Source: CAZSNT01 sp964607765 (lineage in GTDB: Bacteria; Verrucomicrobiota; Lentisphaeria; Oligosphaerales; JABHEG01). From it: a DNA stretch of 64,000 bases. The DNA lies in assembly GCA_964607765.1 (NCBI GenBank), contig CAZSNT010000006.1, forward strand, positions 1 to 64,000, written 5' to 3'. Each line of letters starts with the position of its first letter. Position 1 is the first letter of the stretch. The translations under genes and the position numbers were made by a program. Positions 17,087 through 25,429 of the stretch are shown here, in pieces. The notes beneath the pieces are model-generated. The model ran no database searches and was not told the DNA's origin. It saw only the letters and a list, made by a program, of their open reading frames with translations.

Positions 17087-17122
17087 ATCCGGCACGGACT
17101 TTACCGTATCTCTCACTCAGGT

Positions 17123-17200
<78 letters not shown>

Positions 17201-17519
17201 CACCCGCCTCTGTGTTGCCCCTTGTATGCTAGGGCTCCCCGACAGACTGCGCAGTTGCGCCACCATCCTATGAGTGGTGGTTGGCGAGTGCCACGTTGCA
17301 TTGCAGTGTCTGGGCCGTGCTGAGTCGTCGAACTGATTACCCGCCGCCAACCGCCGACAGTCGACCGTGGTTACGCAGGGCCTGAGACGATGTCTGCATG
17401 GAGAGGGGCAGCATCGTTGCAGATGGGTTGCTCAGAAACTGCGCACTGCTGCGCAGAGCCCCGTGCGCTGCTCGCCGCAGACTGCGGGGTGAAGGGCACC
17501 CAAGACAGAAGAAGATGAC
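17201..17519. other. Non-coding stretch after tRNA-Asp
   Basis: 319 bp without a supported gene. A short inverted repeat (CCACCA ... TGGTGG) is present near 17261-17281 but has no T-tract. A shadow frame over the tRNA can be ignored. Confidence 0.4.
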
Positions 17520-18200
17520 TCACGCACGCTGAGTGTCCGCGTACATCCAACGTCCCAGGTAGATGAACGGGGTGTCGAGGACTGCGATGATGAACTTCGC
17601 AACCAACTGCCCCAGCATGATCTGCAGCACGGGTGCATGACCGGCAAAGGCGATGGTGGTGAAAACGGCCGAATCCAGCAGTTGGCTCACCATGGTCGAG
17701 GCGTTATTTCGGAGCCACAGGTGTCTGTCCCCGGTCTTGGCCTTCAGGAAGTGGAACGCCCAGACGTCGTGGTGCTGGCTGACGACGTACGCAGCGACAC
17801 TGGCCAGCACCAGTCGCCACGTGTTCCCCAAGGTTCCGGCGTACGCTTCCTGGCCCTGCCAGAACTCGGGGGCGGGCCAACGAATCGCCAGCCAAACGGT
17901 GACCAGAAGCACAACCTGGGCCGCCAGCCCCGTCCAAACCGCGCGAAGGGCCGCGTTCTTCCCATAGACCTCGGAGAGCAGATCCGTCATCAGGAAGGTG
18001 GCCGAGAACACGATCACCCCGGCAGGCACGACCACCCCGCAGAAGACGATCAGCTTGTTCGACAGGATGTTGGCCAGGACAAAGAGGGCGACGAAGAGGC
18101 TTGTCAGGGCGGTCGCCCCGCTCGAACGGACGACGTAGAGACATCCCATCACGACCGTCAGCACGGCCAAGACTGCGGCGATTGACATGAAAACCGACAT
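17520..18200 (-). CDS. yhhQ: Queuosine precursor transporter (YhhQ/VUT family)
   Basis: 226 residues, strongly hydrophobic with about six membrane segments. Family signatures are SATFLMTDLLSEVYGK, VSQHHDVWAFHFLK and LRNNASTMVSQLLDS, and the last segment carries the DTPFIYLGRWMY ending. Members import queuosine precursors (preQ0/preQ1 or queuine) for modification of G34 in tRNAs for Asn, Asp, His and Tyr. GAGGAG lies five bases before the start. I saw no preQ1 riboswitch in the 95-bp leader. The prophage begins just beyond this leader. Confidence 0.88.
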   Translation of the reverse strand: MSVFMSIAAVLAVLTVVMGCLYVVRSSGATALTSLFVALFVLANILSNKLIVFCGVVVPAGVIVFSATFLMTDLLSEVYGKNAALRAVWTGLAAQVVLLVTVWLAIRWPAPEFWQGQEAYAGTLGNTWRLVLASVAAYVVSQHHDVWAFHFLKAKTGDRHLWLRNNASTMVSQLLDSAVFTTIAFAGHAPVLQIMLGQLVAKFIIAVLDTPFIYLGRWMYADTQRA

Positions 18201-18295
18201 GCATGCTCCTCAGATCAGAGTCGTTACCGTGCACGGATACCACGGGCTACTATAGATCTCCACAGGGGGGGAATTGCAGGCGACCGTTTGCGTCC

Positions 18296-18793
18296 TCAAC
18301 TGCCGCCGCCATCCCAGCATCCGCCGGAGCACCGTCGGCCACTGCGCATGCCAGGCATGTGGTAAACCCACACCGTCCCGACATCGTCGTCGGCCTGGAC
18401 GGCAACGAGCGCGCGACGATACAACCCACCCCAACCGGGCCGGAATCCCTCCAGCCGGTCGATCGGCGGCAGGTCGCGTTCCGGGTGCGGGAACGTGACC
18501 AACTCCCCGTGGACCATGTCCCAATCCCCCGTCGTCTCCGGCATGGCCACCCCGCGCTCGGCGAACTCGGCCTGCGTGCGTGCGTCGGCCGCGGGATCGG
18601 CCGTGCCGTGTGCGAGGATGGACTCCTCGGGGATGACGACCGCCGGGAATCCCGCTGGGAGCTGGTAGAGGCGTCCGACAATGGTGGCGGGGCGAATGTC
18701 GACGGCGTTGCGGCAGAAGCGGTCGTGGTTCCACTGGCCGCGCTTCAGAGTTCCGTAGACGAATAACGTGATGTGCAGGTTCGGTGAGCTCAT
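18296..18793 (-). CDS. AIG2-like gamma-glutamylcyclotransferase
   Basis: 165 residues with the family hallmark FVYGTLKRG (residues 11-19), a core strand AVVIPEE and a DRLEGF segment holding the usual catalytic acid. Enzymes of this fold release a gamma-glutamyl group as 5-oxoproline from amides. The start overlaps the stop of the glutamine amidotransferase gene (ATGA). It is the last gene of the four-gene amidoligase operon, and its likely role is to trim or reverse gamma-glutamyl linkages made by that system. Confidence 0.85.
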   Translation of the reverse strand: MSSPNLHITLFVYGTLKRGQWNHDRFCRNAVDIRPATIVGRLYQLPAGFPAVVIPEESILAHGTADPAADARTQAEFAERGVAMPETTGDWDMVHGELVTFPHPERDLPPIDRLEGFRPGWGGLYRRALVAVQADDDVGTVWVYHMPGMRSGRRCSGGCWDGGGS

Positions 18794-19602
18794 GGGGCGA
18801 TCCCTTCCCTTGCTGTAGTGCGCTCGCGTGCGCGGGCTTCGAACCGGAGGCGGTAGGCGTCGGGGCGGAACACGCCCTCGCGGCGGAAGACGAGCATGGT
18901 CATGGGGCGGACGACCATGGCCCGCCAGTCGTGAGGCGCGGGACAACACGCGGCGAGGGCGTCGTCGAGCGGCCCGGCATCGGTGGCATAGGCCACGGCG
19001 CGATACCGGCGGCTGTAACGGAACTCGAGCGGCTTGTTGCCCTTGAGTACGACCACGCGGCCCGGCGCGCCCACGGTGGCCAACACGGCCGCGATCTGGC
19101 CGCGACACGGGGCAACCAGGCGCAGGAATGCACCGACGTCCAAGCCGCCGTCGTCGACCGCCATGTCGGCCATGCGGAAGAGAAGCTCGCTGTCCACCTC
19201 GGCCCCGCGCTTCAGCCGGAATCGTCGGAACAGCTCGTCGGCGTTGAGGATCGTGCCGTTGTGCGTGCCGATCACGCGCCCGGCCCGGATGGGATGGTTG
19301 TTGCGGTTGTTCTTCTCGCTCCCGCGCGTCCGCCACCGGGTGTGCCCGATGATCGCCGTGGCGCGATTGTCGAACCCGGCCAGCGCCTCGAAGAAGGCGT
19401 TGCGCCCGACGAACCGGCGGGCGGGCAGCGGGCGCTTGGCGATCCGGTGCGCGCCGTCGTCGCGCAACACGGCGACGCCCGTGGCGTGGGGGCCGCCGCG
19501 TTCCGACCGCACGAGCATCTCGGTGAAGACGTCCAGGAGGATGTCGTGCTCGGGAACGCGACGGCGCTTCCGCCCGAGGATGATCCCTACTTGACGGCAC
19601 AT
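18790..19602 (-). CDS. Class II glutamine amidotransferase (Ntn type)
   Basis: 270 residues. The protein begins Met-Cys (MCRQVGIIL), so Cys2 becomes the N-terminal nucleophile after Met removal. Further family motifs are IIGHTRWRT, GTHNGTI and DSELLFRM. These domains split glutamine and supply ammonia, or recognise gamma-glutamyl groups. No synthase domain is attached, as in phage-type stand-alone GAT-II proteins. The gene overlaps the 112-residue gene upstream by 16 bp and the cyclotransferase gene downstream by 4 bp, so all three are translated together. Confidence 0.88.
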   Translation of the reverse strand: MCRQVGIILGRKRRRVPEHDILLDVFTEMLVRSERGGPHATGVAVLRDDGAHRIAKRPLPARRFVGRNAFFEALAGFDNRATAIIGHTRWRTRGSEKNNRNNHPIRAGRVIGTHNGTILNADELFRRFRLKRGAEVDSELLFRMADMAVDDGGLDVGAFLRLVAPCRGQIAAVLATVGAPGRVVVLKGNKPLEFRYSRRYRAVAYATDAGPLDDALAACCPAPHDWRAMVVRPMTMLVFRREGVFRPDAYRLRFEARARERTTAREGIAP

Positions 19603-19925
19603 ACGGTGATCTCCTGGTTTGTCGCGGGCTCCGGGTCCTCGGGGAGCATGTCATCCGGCAGGAACTCGATGCGGGCGCGTTCTGCCAGCCGGGTCAGGAA
19701 CTCGATGTCGGCGGCCTCCGGATCGTCGGGAAGCGACCTGCGTTCGGGGCCCTCGATGCGGAGAAGCACCTCGTAGCGGTATTCGGCGACGGGGAGTTCC
19801 CCGCTGAAGGGGGACTGCAGCCGCATCAGCTCTACGAGGCCGGTGGGGGTCTCGGCCGCGATGACGGTCCCGCTTCCGGGGATCGGCTTGCCGTCGGTTG
19901 TCTCGGGGTGGATTCGGATTCTCAT
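19587..19925 (-). CDS. Conserved-context small protein of the amidoligase operon
   Basis: 112 residues, no family recognised. The N-terminal half is beta-rich (IRIHPETTDG, SGTVIAAE, EYRYEVLLRIEG). The C-terminal half is acidic and helical (DPEAADIEFLTRLAERARIEF), ending in TNQEITVCAVK. It lies between the amidoligase and the glutamine amidotransferase, so it may be a substrate or adaptor of the ligase. That is inference from position only. Confidence 0.6.
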   Translation of the reverse strand: MRIRIHPETTDGKPIPGSGTVIAAETPTGLVELMRLQSPFSGELPVAEYRYEVLLRIEGPERRSLPDDPEAADIEFLTRLAERARIEFLPDDMLPEDPEPATNQEITVCAVK

Positions 19926-19988
19926 GGTGCGCGTTCCTTCTGTTCGGGCGGGGCGGGCGCGACGGCCCGGCCCCGCCGGGTTTCCGGT

Positions 19989-20885
19989 TCAGGCGTTGGC
20001 GATCGCGGGGCGTCCGTTCTTCCAGGCGGCGCTGCCGGGCATGTTGGCCATCAGGTGCAGGCGCGCGGTCTTGAACTCGTCGCCGATCAGCCCGAGGCGC
20101 AGGAGCCAGCATCGGAAGTCGTACTTGGCGCTGGTCGCGGTGAATTCCCGCTTCTTGCTGGAGGCAGCCCGCGCGGTCAGGGCCTTGGCGGCGATGGCCA
20201 GGCAGAATTGGATGTAGGCCTTGATCTTCCCGGCGTGGAGGGTCGATTCGAAGTAGCGGAATTCGACCGTCCCCCGGTACCACACGTTGTGCAGGTTGAC
20301 CCCGTGATAGCGGCTCCGATCGTAGTGCGTGGGGTTCGCGTTGTGGTACCCGTACCAGAGGCGGTTGAGCTGGTCGGTCGTGCGGGGGCGGCGATCCTCG
20401 ATCTCGCGGATCAGGCGGTCCTCGACCGGGCGGGTGTAGCGGGCCTGGCGCGCGTCGCTGACCCCGAGGGCGTGGAGGATCAGGGGTTCCTGCTTGTAGA
20501 CCATCTTGGCGAGGTTGCCCAGGCGGCGTCCGTCGAAGGGGGCGGCGTCGATGTGGATGTGAATCCCGCAGGTGGAATCCACCTTGGCCTTGGCGCGGCG
20601 GATGGCGCGGACGACCTCCTGGAGCTGCGGGATGTCGTCGTATCCGAGGACCGGGCTTACGACCTCGGCCTGCAGGTTGCGGGGTACGTTGGTGAGGGAG
20701 GAATCGGCCATCACCTTCCAGGTCCGCCCGCGCAGGTCGGTGATGTGCCAGGGGTCGTAGCAGGCGGGGCTTCCGACGTGCGTTACGGTCCCGCCGACCA
20801 CCGAGTGGATCGCGTAGGCGACCTCGCGGCGGCTTCTCTTTACGGTCTCGATCTCGATCCCGAATCTGATCTCGCGCAGGTCCAT
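19989..20885 (-). CDS. Amidoligase family (COOH-NH2 ligase)
   Basis: 298 residues. The glutamine-synthetase-like fold is indicated by FGIEIET at residues 8-14, GIHIHID in the middle and VEFRYFESTLHAGKIKAYIQFC near the C-terminal third, all standard in the amidoligase family. These enzymes use ATP to form amide bonds to carboxylates of peptides or cell-wall components. It is the first gene of an operon with a small unknown protein, a class II glutamine amidotransferase and a gamma-glutamylcyclotransferase, a combination described for phage and plasmid amidoligases (Iyer, Aravind and colleagues). Position after the tail fibre suggests a late-expressed virion or wall modification. Confidence 0.88.
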   Translation of the reverse strand: MDLREIRFGIEIETVKRSRREVAYAIHSVVGGTVTHVGSPACYDPWHITDLRGRTWKVMADSSLTNVPRNLQAEVVSPVLGYDDIPQLQEVVRAIRRAKAKVDSTCGIHIHIDAAPFDGRRLGNLAKMVYKQEPLILHALGVSDARQARYTRPVEDRLIREIEDRRPRTTDQLNRLWYGYHNANPTHYDRSRYHGVNLHNVWYRGTVEFRYFESTLHAGKIKAYIQFCLAIAAKALTARAASSKKREFTATSAKYDFRCWLLRLGLIGDEFKTARLHLMANMPGSAAWKNGRPAIANA

Positions 20886-21128
20886 CGTCTTACTCCTTGG
20901 TGTGTTGCAAGTCTCTGGTGGGCAGTCTGTTGTAGGTGTTGTTGTCCATGGTCACACCTTCGCTCCACCCGGGCACACAGCAAGGCGTCCAAGCACACTT
21001 TCTTCGGGATTCTGAGAGATTTATCCCGTTCATGGAGAACATGTTGCGAAACGGGGCGAGCCCTGGCGTTGGGGCGGCGACAGGGACGCGGCGAAGCCCC
21101 CGGAACAAGAGCCCCGCCACGGCGTGAC

Positions 21129-24100
21129 TCACCGGGCGAGTTGGTTGACGGGAGAGGCGGGAGGCGCGACGGCCCAGTCGAGGAAGAGCTCTGCGACCGG
21201 GCCCATGCCCTCGGCATCGAATGCGGCCACGGCCAGGTGGACGGGGACGGTCTGCGTGAAGGTGTAGAGGTAGCTTCCCCGACCCGGGGAGAAGGGAAGT
21301 GTAGCGACCGGCGCTCCGCTCGTGTCGACCGGCGACGTCGCCCCCGTCCAGATCCCGAACAGGAAGGTCTGCGGCAGCAGCTCGGCGGCGATCTCCCAGC
21401 GGACGATCCGGCGCTGGCTCGCGATCTCGCCCCGCAGGTTGAGGATGGCGGGCAGCCCGGCGTTGAGAAGGAGTCCGTCCCGGATGGCGACGCTGGTCGC
21501 GGCGCGCCCCCGGCAGTCGCTCCAGAACCCCTCGGCGGGGCGGGGCTCGATCTGCCAGTCGCCGTCGGGCAGCGCGACGTCCACGAGTACGCCGCCCGAT
21601 CCGTCGCTCCCGGCGGGCACGAAGCCCAGGTCAAGGACGTCCCGGGTCGCTGTGTTGCGGGCCAGAAGACGCCACCCGGAGAGCGTGAACGCGTCGTGGC
21701 GGGCCTGTGTGTCTGCGCCGTGCGGTGCCCGGAGCGTGAGGCGCACGCGATGCAACGCGTCCTGTCGGGCCCGGGCCAGCCAGATCACGGGTGTCCCTGT
21801 GCCCATCCCGTCCCTGGCGCTCGTCAAGTGAGGGATGGTCCAGGCGAGGAGCTTGCGCGCGCCGGGGTGTTCGCCGATGGTCACGCGGCTGGACGCCCGG
21901 ATGTCGAACAGCTCGGCGGAAGCGGCGAAGGTCACCTTCATACCCGCGCCGGGGCGGACGCTGTGATCGGCATGAAGCCTCTCGACGAGGGCTTTCATGA
22001 AGGCGGCCCCGGCCGCACTGGCTGCGGCCCGTGCGTCCAATCCGAGAGCCGTCCGTGCACACTCCAGGACCGACAGATCGCGCCGCACACGCGGACGGGC
22101 CGCGCTCAGGATCCGAGTCAGGGCGACGATGTATTCGGCCTCGGGGCGAGCCGCAAAGACACCGGATGTCCTTCGGCGAACCGACATGGCCGCCCCCGTG
22201 CCTGCCCCGACCGTGTAGCGGGTGGCCAGGGCACGGGCGATGGAGGCGGTCCGTTCCAGCTCCTGGTCGGCCAGCGCCCGGGCTGCCGCCCTCCCCACGC
22301 TCGCGGCGCGCAGTTCCCCGCGGGCGGCCATCAGCGTGCGGTGCCGGGGATCGATGTGCAGGAAGAGCCCCTTCCCAGCGTCCCACATGGTGGCGGCGAA
22401 CAGATCGGGATTATCCGGCACGGCCTGCCAAACGCAGGTTTCGTCGATCAGTCCGTCCCAGGAGTTGCCGTAATCGTAGATGTCGTGCTCGTAGTCGTAG
22501 ATCCAGCCGCAGCCGAGGGCGAACGGCGACCAGGGCTGTGCGAGGCCCCCGTTCCCGTAGTAGGTGTTGCCCGTACTGGCGAGCACCCCGTCGATGTAAA
22601 GGCGCAGATGACCTCCGGCATCGTAGGTGACCAGGACGTGGTGCCAGGCCCCGGCGCTGATGCTCCCCGACTGACAGGAGGCATAGTCATGGTCGTGCGT
22701 GGTGATGTTGACGTAGATCCGGTTCTGGTAGCCGAGCGACACCGACCAGGGCCCCATGCCGCCCATGTCGTCGATGAACCCGCCGATGCTGCGGTAACCC
22801 AGCGTCTCGGGGTAGAGCCAGGTCGAGAATGTGAGCTCGACCCCTTCGCCGTGGGTGCCGAGAGGTCCCAGGTCGTCACGTTCGCGGTAGAGACCGTCTG
22901 CTTCGGCGTTGGAGAAGCGGCTCGCCTGCCCGTCCCTTCCCGGAACGCCTGTGGGGGTACTGTGGTGGGACAGGTTCTCCCCGGAGATCGCATCGATGCG
23001 CGTGCCGGTGTCTTCCTCGAGCTTCCAGCAGGAGACGAGGTGTGGCCCGAGGGCATCGAGGATTGGGTTGCCGAATGCCGTGCCGGAGAGCTCCCGGGCG
23101 GCATGGTGCGCAGCGGACGTCGCATGGAAGAGGTCCCACCCGAGAACGGACTCCAGGCGTACCGGGGAGAGACCGGCGGTCGGGCAGCGGCCCGCGATCC
23201 GGCAGACAGTGTCCAGGAAGTTGCGATAGGCAACAGCACTGAACGGCGAGGAGAACCGTGCGGATACGGTGTCCGCCAGGCCGACGATGCGGATACCGTG
23301 GAGCCCCAGCGTTGACCGTCGGGCGGCGACCTGCACCGGTGTTGCAGCCGACGCCAACGCCTGACGCCGGACCATTGCCCGGTGCGCGAATGCCGTCCTG
23401 GTCGGGTTGAGCCCGAAGAGGATCTCGAACATGTCCGCCCGTTCGTGCCGGACGGCAGCACGGGCCGCCTGACGTGTGGCGTCGCGCGCCCATGTGAGTC
23501 TCCTGGTCGCGCCGAAACGGACACCCGTGCCTGCCAACGCCAGGTCGGCGGCCGACTCGAGAAGGTCTCTTCGCAGGATGCTCATGCGGTCCCGCCCCGC
23601 GAGGACGATCCGTGAGGCGGCCCGGCGCGTGGGGTCGATCCGGTAGAACGCGCCTCGACCCCCGTTCCAGAGGGCGGCGGCAAAGGCCCCGGGATCGGCG
23701 GGGACCGCGTTCCACACGCACGTCTCGTCGATCAAACCGTCCCAGGAGGTGCCGAAGGTGGTGGTGTCGGCCTCGAAGTCGTAGACCTGGCCGCAGCCGA
23801 TGGTGAACGGGGAGTACGGCTCTGCCAGGCCTCCACTGCCACCGTAGGTGTCGCCCGTCCCGGCCAAGCTGCCGTCGAGATAGACACGGAGGTGTCCGCT
23901 GGCGCTGTAGGTGAACACCAGGTTGTGCCACTCGCCTGCGGAAATGCCATCGGTCTGGGCATAGGCGTTGTCCCCGTCGTGGGTCGTGATGTTGACGTAG
24001 ATGCGGTTCTGGTAACCGAGGGACATCGACCAGGGCCCCATGCCGCCCATGTCGTCGATGAACCCGCCGATGCTCCGGTAACCGAGCGTGGAGGCGTGGA

Positions 24101-24869
24101 TCCACGTCGAGACCGCTATCTCGGCATCCGCCCCGTGTGTGCCCAGCGGTCCGAGCTTGGTGTGGTCACGGTACAGGCCGTGGGACAAGGCATTGGCGAA
24201 GACGCACGCCGATCCGTCCTTCCCGGAGGCGCTGGACGGGCTGTTGTGCGGCGAGAGATCCTCGCCGGAGATGGCCTCGACGCGTGTACCTGTCGCTGCG
24301 TCGAGCTTCCAGACGCACACCAGGTTGGGCCGCATGGCATCGAGGAGGGTATTCCCGAAGCCTGTCCCAGTGGCCCGGAGGGCCGCAAGCCGGGGAGCGG
24401 TCGATGCACGGCTGAGGGGTTTCTCAACCGCCAGGCGGACGGCCGATGTCATGCGCAGGATTTCGGGATCGGGACCGAACAGGATGGCGTTGGACCGTGC
24501 GCCCTGGACAGCGCGGCTCGACGGCCGGGCAGCGCTCCCCGTGCGAACGGTCACCGGCTCCGGCACGAAAGAGATGCCGCCGATTGTGAACCCGTCCGCC
24601 CCGTCCACGCCGTTGATGAGCGTGCAGTCGCTCCACCAGTCCATGCCGTCGTAGAAGGTCCAGTCGTCGGGCATGGTGGTGAAGATGTCATACAGTCCGG
24701 CGTACATGGAGTCGCGCTGGATGTACCCCTCGCAGTACGAGCCCGGCCCCGACCATCCGGCGCTGTCCGGCGTGTAGTCGAAGACGACGATCTGGCCTCC
24801 CAGATCGGCCAGGACGGTCTCAGGGAAGTTCGCCGTTGCCCCGCACATGGAGTTGTTCAGAGTGACCAT
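21129..24869 (-). CDS. Giant tail fibre with duplicated LamG domain
   Basis: 1246 residues from the ATG at 24869 (an earlier ATG at 24935 would overlap the neighbour). Two laminin-G/concanavalin-like lectin domains start near residues 184 and 612 (VCVWKLDAATGTR, VSCWKLEEDTGTR). They share stretches such as GYRSIGGFIDDMGGMGPW and SWDGLIDETCVW. Each is followed by a helical Ala/Arg-rich segment. The repeat period is 1284 bp (428 codons), and parts are nearly identical at DNA level. The C-terminal 300 residues are beta-rich and unique. Size, position after the tail genes and lectin domains point to a receptor-binding fibre. Confidence 0.8.
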   Translation of the reverse strand: MVTLNNSMCGATANFPETVLADLGGQIVVFDYTPDSAGWSGPGSYCEGYIQRDSMYAGLYDIFTTMPDDWTFYDGMDWWSDCTLINGVDGADGFTIGGISFVPEPVTVRTGSAARPSSRAVQGARSNAILFGPDPEILRMTSAVRLAVEKPLSRASTAPRLAALRATGTGFGNTLLDAMRPNLVCVWKLDAATGTRVEAISGEDLSPHNSPSSASGKDGSACVFANALSHGLYRDHTKLGPLGTHGADAEIAVSTWIHASTLGYRSIGGFIDDMGGMGPWSMSLGYQNRIYVNITTHDGDNAYAQTDGISAGEWHNLVFTYSASGHLRVYLDGSLAGTGDTYGGSGGLAEPYSPFTIGCGQVYDFEADTTTFGTSWDGLIDETCVWNAVPADPGAFAAALWNGGRGAFYRIDPTRRAASRIVLAGRDRMSILRRDLLESAADLALAGTGVRFGATRRLTWARDATRQAARAAVRHERADMFEILFGLNPTRTAFAHRAMVRRQALASAATPVQVAARRSTLGLHGIRIVGLADTVSARFSSPFSAVAYRNFLDTVCRIAGRCPTAGLSPVRLESVLGWDLFHATSAAHHAARELSGTAFGNPILDALGPHLVSCWKLEEDTGTRIDAISGENLSHHSTPTGVPGRDGQASRFSNAEADGLYRERDDLGPLGTHGEGVELTFSTWLYPETLGYRSIGGFIDDMGGMGPWSVSLGYQNRIYVNITTHDHDYASCQSGSISAGAWHHVLVTYDAGGHLRLYIDGVLASTGNTYYGNGGLAQPWSPFALGCGWIYDYEHDIYDYGNSWDGLIDETCVWQAVPDNPDLFAATMWDAGKGLFLHIDPRHRTLMAARGELRAASVGRAAARALADQELERTASIARALATRYTVGAGTGAAMSVRRRTSGVFAARPEAEYIVALTRILSAARPRVRRDLSVLECARTALGLDARAAASAAGAAFMKALVERLHADHSVRPGAGMKVTFAASAELFDIRASSRVTIGEHPGARKLLAWTIPHLTSARDGMGTGTPVIWLARARQDALHRVRLTLRAPHGADTQARHDAFTLSGWRLLARNTATRDVLDLGFVPAGSDGSGGVLVDVALPDGDWQIEPRPAEGFWSDCRGRAATSVAIRDGLLLNAGLPAILNLRGEIASQRRIVRWEIAAELLPQTFLFGIWTGATSPVDTSGAPVATLPFSPGRGSYLYTFTQTVPVHLAVAAFDAEGMGPVAELFLDWAVAPPASPVNQLAR

Positions 24870-24897
24870 CGTCGCTCTCGCCGTTCCGCTTGCCGGA

Positions 24898-25338
24898 TCA
24901 GTCCCTGTCGAAGAACGCCTTGAAGCCGAACTCACGGACCAGCCGCACGTAGCGCCGCGCCTCGCGTCCCCGCAATTCGGTCAGCCACCGGGGGCCTCGC
25001 GCGCTGCGGATGATTGAGTCCAGATTGTCCCGGAGCCGGTCGTCGGCCTCGATCTTGGCCTCGGGCGTGTGCGGGAGCCTGGCATAGTCCCAGTCGTGGA
25101 TGTCGAAGGCCTGACGGCAGTCGAGCGCCCACAGGCGGTTGGCGAACAACCGCACCCAGCGCAGCCACCACGGCAGGTACCGGTCCAGCCAGCGGGGGCC
25201 CGCCCCGTTGCACACTCGGACGCGCTCCTCCGGCGACGCGTCCCAGTAGGAATGCAGCGCCGTGAGCCCGTCCGTGCCGCGCACGTCGCGACTCTCTGCG
25301 ACGCCAGGCGTGTCCGCTGCGGTTCTCGTGTCGTTCAT
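24898..25338 (-). CDS. Phage protein with PLA2-like CNG...HD motif
   Basis: 146 residues. The centre reads VCNGAGPRW, then QAFDIHDWDYA, then KIEADDRLRDNLDSII. The HDxxY pair and preceding Asp recall the phospholipase-A2 fold active site (CxxHDxxY), but one Cys is replaced by Phe, so activity is uncertain. Similar small proteins are seen near phage lysis genes. It sits between the lipoprotein and fibre genes. A role in envelope passage or lysis is a guess. Confidence 0.5.
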   Translation of the reverse strand: MNDTRTAADTPGVAESRDVRGTDGLTALHSYWDASPEERVRVCNGAGPRWLDRYLPWWLRWVRLFANRLWALDCRQAFDIHDWDYARLPHTPEAKIEADDRLRDNLDSIIRSARGPRWLTELRGREARRYVRLVREFGFKAFFDRD

Positions 25339-25375
25339 GGCATCCCGCCTCCGTTCGTTTTCGGTGTGAGAAGAT

Positions 25376-25423
25376 GCCCCCGCCGCGACCCGGAAGGAGA
25401 GAGGAAGAAGTCGCGACGGGGGC
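25376..25423 (-). terminator. Long inverted repeat after lipoprotein gene
   Basis: Arms at 25376-25389 and 25410-25423 pair over 13 of 14 positions around a purine-rich 20-base loop, just after the lipoprotein stop. No T-run follows (ATCTTCTC), so it may stabilise the 3' end or attenuate rather than fully terminate. Confidence 0.45.
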
Positions 25424-25429
25424 GAGGGG

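Larger units (their letters stand above)
4304..17100. mobile_element. Putative acquired metabolic island with AspRS and AsnRS
   Basis: The stretch between the truncated phosphoesterase and tRNA-Asp is visibly poorer in G+C and richer in ATA, AGG and TTG-type codons than its flanks, and it interrupts ordinary host genes. It holds nine biosynthesis-like genes (three radical SAM enzymes, a P-loop kinase, a PP-loop protein, an FkbM methyltransferase, AspRS, an S9 peptidase and AsnRS) and no integrase or transposase. The left edge is inferred from the broken phosphoesterase and the right edge from tRNA-Asp, a common integration site. No flanking direct repeat was found by eye, so the boundaries are approximate and mobility is an inference. 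Confidence 0.45.

Noticed and set aside
18201..18295. preQ1 riboswitch before yhhQ
   Set aside because: No preQ1-I, -II or -III pattern could be fitted; only a small hairpin and a normal ribosome site are present.
20890..20949. 19-codon frame before the amidoligase (starts MDNNTYNRL)
   Set aside because: It could be a leader peptide, but there is no evidence beyond a start codon.
19908..23315. 1135-aa rightward open frame
   Set aside because: Antisense shadow of the amidoligase and fibre genes caused by high G+C; no recognisable protein features.
25376..25423. CRISPR-like or att repeat
   Set aside because: It is a single inverted repeat, not an array, and has no second copy in the window.
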